Shown: positions 49,241 to 60,200 of the stretch, in pieces
How positions within the stretch are numbered: position 1 is the first letter of the stretch
Layout: each line of letters begins with the position of its first letter
Assembly (NCBI RefSeq): GCF_963676685.1
Contig: NC_092350.1
Span: 71,426,502 to 71,490,501, forward strand
Reading direction: 5' to 3'
DNA: 64,000 nucleotides
From: Mytilus edulis
Lineage: Eukaryota > Mollusca > Bivalvia > Mytilida > Mytilidae
Program-made: the position numbers and the translations under genes
The notes under the pieces: model-generated
Told to the model about the DNA's origin: nothing
Seen by the model: the letters and a program-made list of their open reading frames with translations, nothing else
Database searches by the model: none

Positions 49241-49545
49241 AGAAAATGGTATTGTTTTGTTTTATCAAAAAGAATGGCCAATGTAGATACAAGTATCTTG
49301 TCTTAGGAAGGGAAAAATCCTACTTTGTAAAGAATCACTCTGATTCGAAACAAAAAAATCTGAAACTGTCATTATCAAGATGCTTTTTTTTCTTGATTGA
49401 CCACATATTTGTTACATTTGGAGGTGTTTTTCAACAAATTAACAGCATTTACATGGGAACCAATTGTGTTCTACTCTTATATGCTTTGAAGTTTGGTATG
49501 ACGTTCATTTACAATGGACTAGTACACATTTTTTAAAGAGGCAAG
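49226..49545 (+). pseudogene. Reverse transcriptase pseudogene, 3' part
   Basis: The stretch continues the frame broken at 46895: LFCFIKKNGQ, RYKYLVLGREKSYFVKNHSD, FVTFGGVFQQ and MGTNCVLLL. The MGTNC block stands where family members have the conserved MGTNCAPLLAD motif, but the acidic end is lost. A stop follows at about 49535 and the C-terminal part is absent. Confidence 0.85.
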
Positions 49546-49599
49546 CTAAAGCCAACTCCTAGTGGAGTTTTTTTCTCTCTGTGAAGAACACCCTGTCGT

Positions 49600-49680
49600 A
49601 TCTGTCTTTTGTTTGCTGTAATTTGGGGTCGGTTTATTGTCTCTTTGGCACTCTCCATTTCCATTTTCAATTTTATCTGT
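49600..49680 (+). repeat. Dispersed repeat tail (pair of 11025-11130)
   Basis: GGTCGGTTTATTGTCTCTTT followed by CTCTCCATTTCCATTTTCAA. It directly follows the reverse-transcriptase remnant. Confidence 0.55.
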
Positions 49681-49990
49681 ATACAGGCGCTGCTTGAATG
49701 CTCAAGCTATTCAAATTCTTAAAGAAATAAAAGTCAAATGCAGATCCAAACAATAGGTTTTCGTGGAATAATGACCAAAAGACAAATTACAGTAAAATTA
49801 TAAATGATGTCTTGCACTTGAAGTAAGGTGAGACTTTTTTGGTCCTCATTGTGACTTTGAAATGAAGAGTAGCAATAAAAGCACAGTTCTTTTTCTGTCT
49901 ATGTACTGATTTTGTGTCATGATTGGATACCCAATAATTCATTTTTTTCTATATATAAAGGTTTGACAAAAAAAATATTTTGAGATAACA

Positions 49991-51835
49991 AACAAGAGGC
50001 TCTCAAGAGCCTGAATCGCTCACCTTAATTCTTTTGGTTAAAACTCTCATCAAGGATTATTTTGGCTTTTCAATTTATTTAAATGTTCTTTGGATCGTCC
50101 TATTTTCTTCAAAAGCCAAAAAAAATAATCATTTTCTCCTATGTTCTATTTTAGCCATAGAAGCTATGTTTCTTGACATACAAGGAAATAAAATATAAAA
50201 TTTATACTAGATACTCTGAAACTCATTTAGCCTAAGTTTGGCTGAAATTGATACAGCAGTTTCAAAGGAGATTTTTTAAAGTGAGTCAACATGATGAAAA
50301 AATTGTGAAAAAAGTCTTTAAAGGGCAATAACTCCTTAAGGGGTCAATTGACAATTTTGGTCAAATTGACTTATTTGTAGATCTTACTTTGCTGAACATT
50401 ATTGCTGTTTACAGTTTATCTCTATCTATAATAATATTCAAGATAATAAACAAAAACAGCAAAATTTCCTTAAAATTATCAATTCAGGGGCAGCAACCCA
50501 ACAACAGGTTGTCTGATTCATCTGAAAATTTCAGGGCAGATAGATCTTGACCTGATAAACACTATATCCCCATGTCAGATTTGCTCTAAATGCTTTGGTT
50601 TTTGAGTTATAAGCCAAAAACTGCATTTGACCCCTATGTTCTATTTTTAGCAATGGCCACCATGTTTGTTGATAGATCAAAACTTCGGATACAATTTACA
50701 AACAAGACACCCTAAGGAACATTCAGTTAAAGTTTGGAAGTATTTGGCCCAGTAGTTTCAGAGGATAAGATTTTTGTAAAAGATTACTAAGATTTACGAA
50801 AAATGGTTAAAAATTGACTATAATGGGCAATAACTCCTAAAGGGGTCAACTGACCATTTCCATCATGTTGACTTATTTGTAAATCTTACTTTGCTGAACA
50901 TTATTGCTGTTTACAGTTTATCTCTATCTATAATAATATTCAAGATAATAACCAAAAACAGCAAAATTTCCTTAAAATTACCAATTCAGGGGCAGCAACC
51001 CAACAACGGGTTGTCTGATTCATCTGAAAATTTCAGGGCAGATAGATCTTGACCTGATAAACAATATTACCCAATGTCAGATTTGCTCTAAATGCTTTGG
51101 TTTTTGAGTTATAAGCCAAAAACTGCATTTGCCCCCTATGTTCTATTTTTAGCAATGGCCACCATGTTTGTTGATAGATCAAAACTTCGGATACAATTTA
51201 CAAACTAGATACCCTAAGGAACATTCAGTTAAAGTTTGGAAGTATTTGGCCCAGTAGTTTCAGAGAAGAAGATTTTTGTAAAAGATTACTAAGATTTACA
51301 AAAAATGGTTAAAAATTGACTATAAAGGGCAATAACTCCTAAAGGGGTCAACTGACCATTTCCGTCATGTGACTTATTTGTAAATCTTACTTTGCTGAAC
51401 ATTATTGCTGTTTACAGTTTATCTCTATCTATAATATTATTCAAGATAATAACCAAAAACAGCAAAATTTCCTTAAAATTACCAATTCAGGGGCAGCAAC
51501 CCAACAACGGGTTGTCTGATTCATCTGAAAATTTCAGGGCAGATAGATCTTGACCTGATAAACAATATTACCCCATGTCAGATTTGCTCTAAATGCTTTG
51601 GTTTTTGAGTTATAAGCCAAAAACTGCATTTGACCCCTATGTTCTATTTTTAGCAATGGCGACCATGTTTGTTGATAGATCAAAACTTCGGATACAATTT
51701 ATAAACTAGATACCCTAAGGAACATTCAGTTAAAGTTTGGAAGTATTTGGCCCAATAGTTTCAGAGGAGAAGATTCTTGAAATAGTTTACAATGACGACA
51801 GACGACGACGGACGCCAAGTGATGGCATAAGCTCA
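49991..51835. mobile_element. Element with about 3 tandem 502-bp units
   Basis: GGGCAATAACTCCT recurs at 50323, 50825 and 51327, exactly 502 bases apart, and the units from about 50380 onward are almost identical. A more diverged partial unit precedes them (50134-50300). The left end carries a small hairpin (AGGCTCT CA AGAGCCT, 49997-50012). The right end has GACGACAGACGACGACGG, then CCAAGTGATGGC and GCTCACCTTG. I recall both ends from abundant mussel repeats. No coding capacity. Confidence 0.85.
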
Positions 51836-52924
51836 CCTTGCCCGAAAGGACACATTGATTGCATTCGGCCTGTTCTCCTCAAGTACAATTTGTTCCTTCC
51901 TAGAGTGAAACAAATATTCTTGTGATAGCAATTAAATAGACAAAAATCATGCAGATATTTATTTTATTTTATATAACATGAGCATAAATGATAATGAGAT
52001 ATCCTTTACAAATATAAATGTCTGGATGGAATAAGAAGTTAATGAAATAAATGTACAAATGTCCTATTTACAATGTAAAAGACGATAAACTTAAACATTT
52101 TCTCCAATAAAACAATGCATGGTTATCTAATCAAAACTAAAGATGGTATATATTTACATTCAACACATGGTTACACCTTAACAAATTTGAAACTTTCCCC
52201 TTTAAAACATATATTACTTTTTCCATCAATTTTAAATAAAGAATAATTATAATTTTTGTTCATTTCTTTTTGTTCAAATAATAAATTTTCTATTATGTTG
52301 GCATTGAAATTGAATAACTATTCAATCATTTACTTAACCGTCTGCCATAAATTGAGATAGCCATGCATTGCATTTTCAGCACTATAAAATGTAAGCCATT
52401 TGAACTTCCCAAAACTTCAACACTCCTTATGCAATATCAAAAGTACTAGTACACAATGGGTGATTCAATGAAAAATCACTCTGGCTAGTGTTGAGTGATT
52501 CACTGTCAAACAATGATTCCTGTTGATTTTAGTTGATAACTCTTTATTTCAGGAATCATTTATATTCATACTTCAGAAAGATAGTTGAAAGTGAATAACC
52601 TATGATGCCCTTCAAAGTGAAAATTCACCAGGTAGAGTGATTTTTAAATAAATCACCTTGTGTGTACTGTATTTTCTTTATCATTCTGTTGTTCATTTTA
52701 CATCTAACTATTAAAAGCAATGTCTAATTCATCAGTAATAAAATAAGTTTTACATCTCTTTTTCTATTCTTAACTAGAAAAACTTTAAAAATTAAAATAC
52801 TCTGACTTCTTGTCATCAAAATTACAAATATTTCAATTGTTTTCTTGTCAATTGGAAATTTAGAAATTTACTATAGATTATATTTTATAATATTTTTTTT
52901 GTTATCAATTATATTGTAGATATA

Positions 52925-53068
52925 CAATATTAGGTCAATGAAAGAAAAATATAAACTTTTTTGTATGAGGCTGAGAAACTGGGGAAGAGCAAGGTTCTAC
53001 CGAGCCCTTCCCCAGTTTTGTGCCGAGTACAAAAAAGTTTATATTTCTATGACATTGACCTAATATTG
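52925..53068. mobile_element. Hairpin element with nested inverted repeats
   Basis: CAATATTAGGTCAATG and AAATATAAACTTTTTTGTA on the left are the inverse of 53028-53068. Inside, ACTGGGGAAG near 52978 pairs with CTTCCCCAGT ending near 53016. The whole 144-bp segment can form one long stem. Confidence 0.85.
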
Positions 53069-53070
53069 TT

Positions 53071-53255
53071 TTTATACTGCAACTTAAACTAATACATTGA
53101 TAGCTTTTTAAATCGTAACACAAATGTCAAACTTATTTTCATCCCTTAATGCACCTCTGATTGTTGAAAAAGTGTTCCATGATGAAATTGACATTATACA
53201 AAATATAGCTGTGTTACTATATTTAGGAAATAAACACAACTAGTTGCAGTATAAA
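53071..53255. mobile_element. MITE-like element, 14-bp terminal inverted repeats
   Basis: TTTATACTGCAACT (53071-53084) and AGTTGCAGTATAAA (53242-53255) are perfect inverses. It abuts the hairpin element at 52925-53068, and the two may be parts of one element. Confidence 0.65.
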
Positions 53256-53504
53256 TCTGATTACTTGTTTATAATAATATCATTTATCTAGTATATTTTT
53301 TTTCCTTTTTGTCAAGTATAATCTATTTTTTTTTTTTGGAATATTGAAATATTTTATGGTTTTTGAATTTTTAAATCCTTCACCAATATTGCCCAAATTA
53401 TACTATCCCTTAGCTATTCTAACAAAATAATAATAATGTAAAATTTATTACAATTTTTTTTTTTTGTAAATAGATATTAAACAAGAATATACAACAAAGG
53501 GGGA

Positions 53505-53660
53505 TTATGGGGGGGGGGGGGGGGGGCAGGGGGCCTTGGCCCCCCCTTTTCTGGGAAAAATTTGGTTGCTTATATAGGGAATCACTGAAGCATGACCGGA
53601 GCGGCCCCCTCTTAGGCAGTCAACGGGCCCCCACTTATGAAAATTTCTGGATCCGCCACT
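53505..53660. repeat. G-run and GC-rich dispersed repeat
   Basis: A G homopolymer of about 17 bases is followed by CAGGGGGCCTTGGCCCCCCC and, further on, TGGATCCGCCACT. It is unlike the AT-rich surroundings and typical of a mussel dispersed repeat. The G-run length may be unreliable. Confidence 0.6.
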
Positions 53661-54335
53661 GTACAATCATACGGCTTTAAAAAACCAACTTGCAAACTAC
53701 AACTCTGATAGTCTTTGTCATTAATCCCTGCCCAATGTGGGCAGTGTCAAACTCCTCACTAAAAGGACATGGGGGACAGTGTTGTCTCCTCAGTGTCCAT
53801 GCCCACTGCCAATTAGTTACAATGATAAAATCTACCAGAGCTGCAGTGTATTTTTAGTGACTTACTCTTTAGTTCAAATTTTTTTTTTTTCTTCCACTAA
53901 ATACAAAAAGAATGTCAAAAGAAATATAAGGAGATGGTGATTTCGAGCAAACAAGATGTCAACCCAGCAACACAATGATCATTTCATTGATTTTTTTTAC
54001 AGATTATTAGTAGTAATTTCTGTTTCAGCCCAAAAAAAATTATATAAATGGCTTTTTTTACTGTTAGAAATTAAAATACACTTTTAATTTATCAAATTAG
54101 AAAACATATAGAAAAAACATTTATAGCAAAAAGATAAAATTTATCTTTTCCAGGTGCATAAGAATAAATTTTTTGCCAAATGTAAGACATACATGAGTGA
54201 CAGCTTCAATGCTCTAGATTGAATAATTAAATATATCAATGTTCTCTGAATGCAATCTTTCAATTAACCAAACCAATTATAAATAACATTCTCTGTTTGA
54301 GTTATCTATTGAAGAAAACAAATAAAAACAAGAAT

Positions 54336-54626
54336 GTGTCCTCAGTACACGAATGCCCCACTCGCACTATCATTTTCTATGTTCAGTGGACCGTGAAATT
54401 GGGGTAAAATCTCTAATTTGGCATTAAAATTAGAAAGATCATATCATAGGGAACATGTGTACCAAGTTTGAAGTCGATTGGACTTCAACTTCATCAAAAA
54501 CTACCTCGACCAAAAACTTTAACCTGAAGCGGGACAGACGGACGAACGAACGAACGAACGAACGAAGGAACGGACGCACAGACCAGAAAACATAATGCCC
54601 CTCTACTATCGTAGGTGGGGCATAAA
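54336..54626. mobile_element. Short element with 3' hairpin and (ACGA)n microsatellite
   Basis: It starts ACAAGAATGTGTCCTCAGTA, contains GACGAACGAACGAACGAACG (54541-54566), and ends with a hairpin ATGCCCC...GGTGGGGCAT (54595-54622). The short microsatellite followed by a terminal hairpin resembles the other two hairpin-ended elements in this window. Confidence 0.65.
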
Positions 54627-57213
54627 AAAAGGAAAATTTACACCAGATATTAGTAGAAAAATTCTACAAGCCATTAAACCAAAAAAGATAAATTAGTCTA
54701 TATAACACTAAAAGATGACATAATAATTATGACTGTTTTCAAAATGGAAGACAACTCCATTATTCAAATCTTTTTAACATAAAATTCACATTCCAATTAC
54801 ACTAAGTATAAAAATACATATGAAAGTTTGTTCATTTTATAAAAGAATGTCCTCAAATTTTAATGGACTCATTGTTTTATCATCAGTAATTGGTGGTATT
54901 TTAATCGCAGTGTAAACAATAGCAGAAAATCAACAAGAAAAAAACATACAACAAATTGACCAAGTTGAAAAAAATCAATTCTTTAAACACTAAAAAAGTT
55001 CGTGTATGTATGCATTGTTAGTATATTAGAAAATGCATCTTGTCTGTCGACTGAGAAGAAAAATTTTATTTGTTAAATCTTTACCTCTCTGCACTATTAT
55101 TGAAAAATATGAATCATGACAGAACAAATTAGAGGGTTGAGGTCTGAAAATTAGATCAATTCAAAGGTTAAAATACACATAGATTCATGTTCTGAAACTT
55201 TCTAATGATGTCAAAAGATTTTTTACATATTATACATTTGTCATTTTACGAAATAAGTTTGACAGACATTTGTAATTACAATAGCAGGTCGTTAAGCAAC
55301 ATAAAAATAAACCTGAACCCAAAAAGCAGTGGCACTACCTACATTTTACTCCCTACTTGAGAAATCTAAAATAACTTAAAAAAAGAAAAATACCGGTAAA
55401 TAAATTAATCTCATTTTAATGGCAAGGAATTAATCATGTACTATATGCAAGGAAAAATGTGTTCTAAGGACCATTTCGACCTAAAAATGTAAATTTAACA
55501 GAATAATGTGATCTAAAGAACTTTAACATGAACATTAATTTGTAAGTGTTAAAAATTTAAGTCCTTCAAGTAACATGAAAAAAGTTATTTATATAGACAA
55601 ATCGGTGGTTTACAAATTTATGTTGTACATCTAAATAGTCTATATTTGGGGTAAAACAAAACACTTAGAATACAACGAGACGTATCTTAATAATATCATT
55701 AAAAATGAAGGCAAAATAAGGTCCTTATCACACCCTTTTCTCTATGGGTATAAGATTTTAGTACAAAAAATTAATAAAATAAAAAACTAAACTTTCTTAA
55801 TAACATTTAACTGTCATGACTGTTCTATTGAACTATCAATTTGCTGGTTTCTGTATTGAATAATATGAATCTTGTATCAGTAGTTCTTGTGTTGCTTTCA
55901 GAGTTTTGAATGCAAGTCATGAATAAATAAAATTTACCCTACCATTTAAATCAAACCAGAATCCTGATTACCCTTTAATATAATAACAGTTTCTGTTCTT
56001 TGTAAGTTGTGTACCTTAAAAGTTCTTTATGACTGGAACATTTTTTGTTAATAATCAATCTTTAAAAATATGTTTCTAATGAATTTGGTTGAAACCATCC
56101 ATATAGCTATAGAGATTCATATAAACATTTATCAATAACTTAAATCTATAAATAGCTTAATTATTGTTTAGATCATAAATAAATAAACTCATACATAGTA
56201 CATGTAGTATAGATTTCTTTCTTCTTTTAGAGACAATAAGAACATTGGGACATAAATGTGATAAACAAACGATATAACAAATGAAAAAAAATAATGAAAT
56301 ATACATATAAATTATACATGTCAACACTACATGAAACTCTTCATTGACAAATAAGGGATACAAGAAGGATATGCATGAGAGATTTAAGAAATGACAAGAG
56401 ATTAAAAACTGGTACAGACTGGAAACAAAATGATAGCAGAACAAAATAAAACATATTATTTTTTTATTCAAAGTTAAATAACAGCAACAAAAAATAATTT
56501 ACATCAACAAATTTCTAAGAAAAAAACATAACTTCCCACATTAAAAGTAAAAAAAAAAATTAAAAGGGTAATTAACTATATGTTTGTTATAGTGTTAAGA
56601 ATTTCTTACATCATTCTTTTATGAATTATTTCCCTTTGATCACGAAGAGCTATTTTCTGTTGCAGATAGGTGGTATTTTTTATTAACAATAAAATGTCTT
56701 ACAAAAAATTAACCTAAATACCACACTTGTCCATTTTCTACTTAAATAACTTTAAATTTACAAATTGCATGTCAAGGAGATATAAAAAACAGAACAGTAC
56801 AATAATATTTCCCTGACTAGTCCTAATACGAGCATCACTTTTACAAATAAATTGTTCAAACCAGACAATCATGTGTGTCGCCTTTTCAATTTTGACCAAA
56901 AAATAAATTGCCACCCAAAAAAAATCTGTATTCAACTAGCCAAGTATATATATATATATACTAGGAATGTACTTACAATGCATTTAAAATCAGCATTGAA
57001 ATTTTTATTAACATATCAAAGATAAAATTTTGAAGATTGTATTCTTAAACTTTTTTTCTTAAATTGTTTCCAAAAGGAATAATTTTTTCACAGATTTTTT
57101 TTTTCGTTTTTTCTTATTTTACATGATTGCGTGGTTCGATACATCATAATAATCAACATAACATTATTATTGTTATTCTTAACAATCAATTATTAACAAA
57201 CTGATAAAATCTG

Positions 57214-57243
57214 TTAGTGACAAATCCTTCTTGTCATGTCTTT
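57214..57243 (-). CDS. MOB3: MOB3 exon E (last coding exon)
   Basis: Follows acceptor TTTACAG and reads KDMTRRICH then TAA (57216-57214). It is only 30 nt of coding sequence, separated from exon D by a 1.77-kb intron, and it begins in phase 0. Confidence 0.92.
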   Translation of the reverse strand, partial: KDMTRRICH

Positions 57244-60200
57244 CTGTAAAGATAAATGATGAAAAGGCTGTCAGAGGGATGTAAATGGCCATCAGAGGCA
57301 CATCTTCTCGGTCATTTCTCGCTGAGAAGTAAACAACAATAAGTGAATTTAATTTGTGATCAATTTTATGTGTTGATCCTTTGCATGCCATGCCGTTAAG
57401 CAGGAATTGATGGTGTTACCGTGTGGTCAGCAGATTTGGTAAATTGTGTGCAATAGTTTTAAGCTCCCAAATGCATTAGAAAAGCCATTTCTATAGGTCT
57501 CTAATTTCATATCAGTTAAACCATAGAGTAATGAATATGTTTTGAAAGAAATAGAGTAAGAGGTTCTACTGGTATTATGTTTGTTTGTGAATATACAATG
57601 CAGTTGACCTGAATTTTGGTCATTTTCATTTGTCAATGATGGACAGCCAATTTTAAATTTTCAAATTTTTGTAAAAATAATGTTCAGAAAACTTTTTCAC
57701 AAGGAATTGAAATACAGATCATGTATCCTGCTTCGCCTACAAAGATCTATAAGCGCTCTGTTCTATTTCTGTTTTAAACCTTCCGGCATCCTCTGGTTTT
57801 GTCCTAATAATATCATGAATATACAACTTCAAAAATCTAAAGGCTGAAATTTCATTGGCTGATGAATTAATTACAAGAACAGAAAGTAGAATAAAGTGTT
57901 GGCAGAACCTTGTATGCAAAGCATGGACATGATGGACAAAGGATCTGTATTTTTATCAGATTGCTAGGAATTGTAAATTAAATTTGGTGGCTAATCCCAA
58001 TGTGGACAGTTGGAAAGTACCATCTAAACTCTATTTTACACTCAGTCAAAATACACCATTGAAAATTCACAATCTGACTAAATTTTGCTAAATTTGACCT
58101 AAAACTACAATGTAATAAATAAAATAAACATTTTGTCCTTTATAATTAGACGATGAAATTTCAATGGTGTATTTTATAACTTCTTGTAGTCAGCTTTGTA
58201 CTTGTATTACATGTTTTATTATAAATCAATAAACCAGAAAAGAGTTTTAGATCTCCAATACCAATCAATATGTGTTGAAAGTTTAGGAAGCAACGATTAT
58301 ACAACAGCAGACAGTTTTTCCTAATTGCTACAGCTATTTGTGTCAAGTTCATTAGTAATAAAATAATGTCAAGAAAATTATACATTGGAGAAAAGATTGA
58401 AAAAACATGTTTTATAAAGTATAATAATGGTATATTCTAACTTAATATTACTGGTCCATTAATTTTAAACAAGGTTTAAGATAATTTTTCAACATTCATT
58501 TCAGAGTAAATGAAAAACACTCGAATAACACTTCAAAGGTGATCAAGAGCCTTGCATCCAATAGTTGTTGATGATTGCTGTCTTGCACAAGTTTGTCTTC
58601 TGCTTACTGTAGAACATATACCAAAGTAGTGTTTTTTTCTTTGAATAGTTTCGAAATGATGTCATCCCATTGACTTTTATAGCTTATTATAATGTTTGAG
58701 TATTGCTCATTGTTGAATGCCATATGGTGACCTGTAATTTTTCAAATCTTTGTTCTTTCGTGCTTATAGTCTTATTCGATAATTGTCTCATCATTTTTTT
58801 TCTCATTGGCAATCATTCATATACATTATTTATTTCCCTTATTTTATAAAAAAAAGTGTTATTACATTTCTTTTTATTGACAACCATTTATTTTAAAAGC
58901 TTTGACATATCTTGTACAAAGCAGGATTTCCTGTTTCAATTCTTAAAAAAAATTTTAGTTTGTTTTTTTCTTTATTCATTTGACGGATTTGCCTAAAATG
59001 ATGACTACTTACTAAAGGCTCCAGCTCCTTCTTATCTACTAAGCTGTATTCCACCACAAAGTAATAGAAATGTTTATAGCACGTGTTTACATGAGCTTCC
59101 TACAAAACATGTGATATTCAATTAGTTAAAACAGTGGATTAAAATTGCATGACGTGCGGGGCTAGACTATTCCTTTAAAATTAATGTGGGAGGATAGACA
59201 TTATTTATAATATGTCTTTTCCCTAATTTTAAATGCTTAAATCAAGAAATAATTGTGGCAGTTTTATTCTTAACATATCTATACAAATTTTCTTTCTATT
59301 TAACTTTTAAGTTAGAATAATAAATGGGGAGTGAGTCCATGAGATACAGATGATTGAGGCAAACTTAAGTTAGAGAACAGAAACCAAATTGGGGAGGGAT
59401 GGACAGATGACAGACGGACAAGGATACAAATTAATGCTACCTCCGCTATGATGGGAGCATGAAATTATGGGTAGTTTTGGTTTCTTGACAAAAAGTTGGT
59501 AGATTATCATTTCTTCGGTTTTTTTGGTCACAAGACAGAACATACATGACAGATATATATTGCATCTTTACCACAACAGTTACACATGTTACAGTTAATA
59601 CAAAATATTTCACCAGAAGTTAGCAACTTGTTATCTGTCTATGAATAGAGTGACAATAGTAAATGTATAATTGAAATGCAGAGATGATTTAGCTTTGAAA
59701 TATAGTTAACTGAAAGTCAATAAAATTAATGCCAAAACACATACCGGTAAATATTTTTAATTACTGTAGAACAATAATAGTTACTATGGATCTATTGATT
59801 TGATTTTTTGTGTTTTTAACGCCACTTTTAAGCACCTCTTTTGGGCTATTTCATGGCGGCTAGTTTTTATTGGTGGAGGAAGCCAGAGTGGCCGGAGAAA
59901 ACCAACAACCTTCGAAAGGAAAACTGACAATCCTAGTCAATTAAGATTGGAGTTGAGTGCACCCGCACGAGCGGGGTTATAACTTACAACCTCAGTGTTG
60001 ACTGGCTAATGATTCCAGTAGTAACTACTTAGACCACTAGGCCACCGAGGCCACCATGGATCTATCTCATATGAATACTGTTTTAGATGACCTTAAGATA
60101 TCTGCTCTTCATAAAGAAGAGCATTACAAGGGAAATAATCATACTATACTTACAGCACCTAAGGCAACTAATGTATCAAAATGATGTATATACACATGTA

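Larger units (their letters stand above)
51836..57213. other. Gene-poor region, possibly the long 3' UTR of MOB3 plus spacer
   Basis: No coding sequence is supported, and open frames here are AT-rich noise. It lies directly downstream of the MOB3 stop codon on the minus strand, so part must be 3' UTR. The polyadenylation site cannot be fixed. TTTATT (AATAAA on the minus strand) occurs several times, including near 51960. Repeats in it are listed separately. Confidence 0.45.

Noticed and set aside
56157-56471. A 104-codon hydrophobic minus-strand frame
   Set aside because: It is rich in Phe, Ile, Leu and Tyr from AT-rich DNA, with no domain and no neighbouring exon signals.
57737-57919. A protein-like minus-strand frame inside the MOB3 intron
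   Set aside because: The composition looks somewhat coding, but there is no start context, no recognised domain and no splice continuity. Probably an old element fragment.
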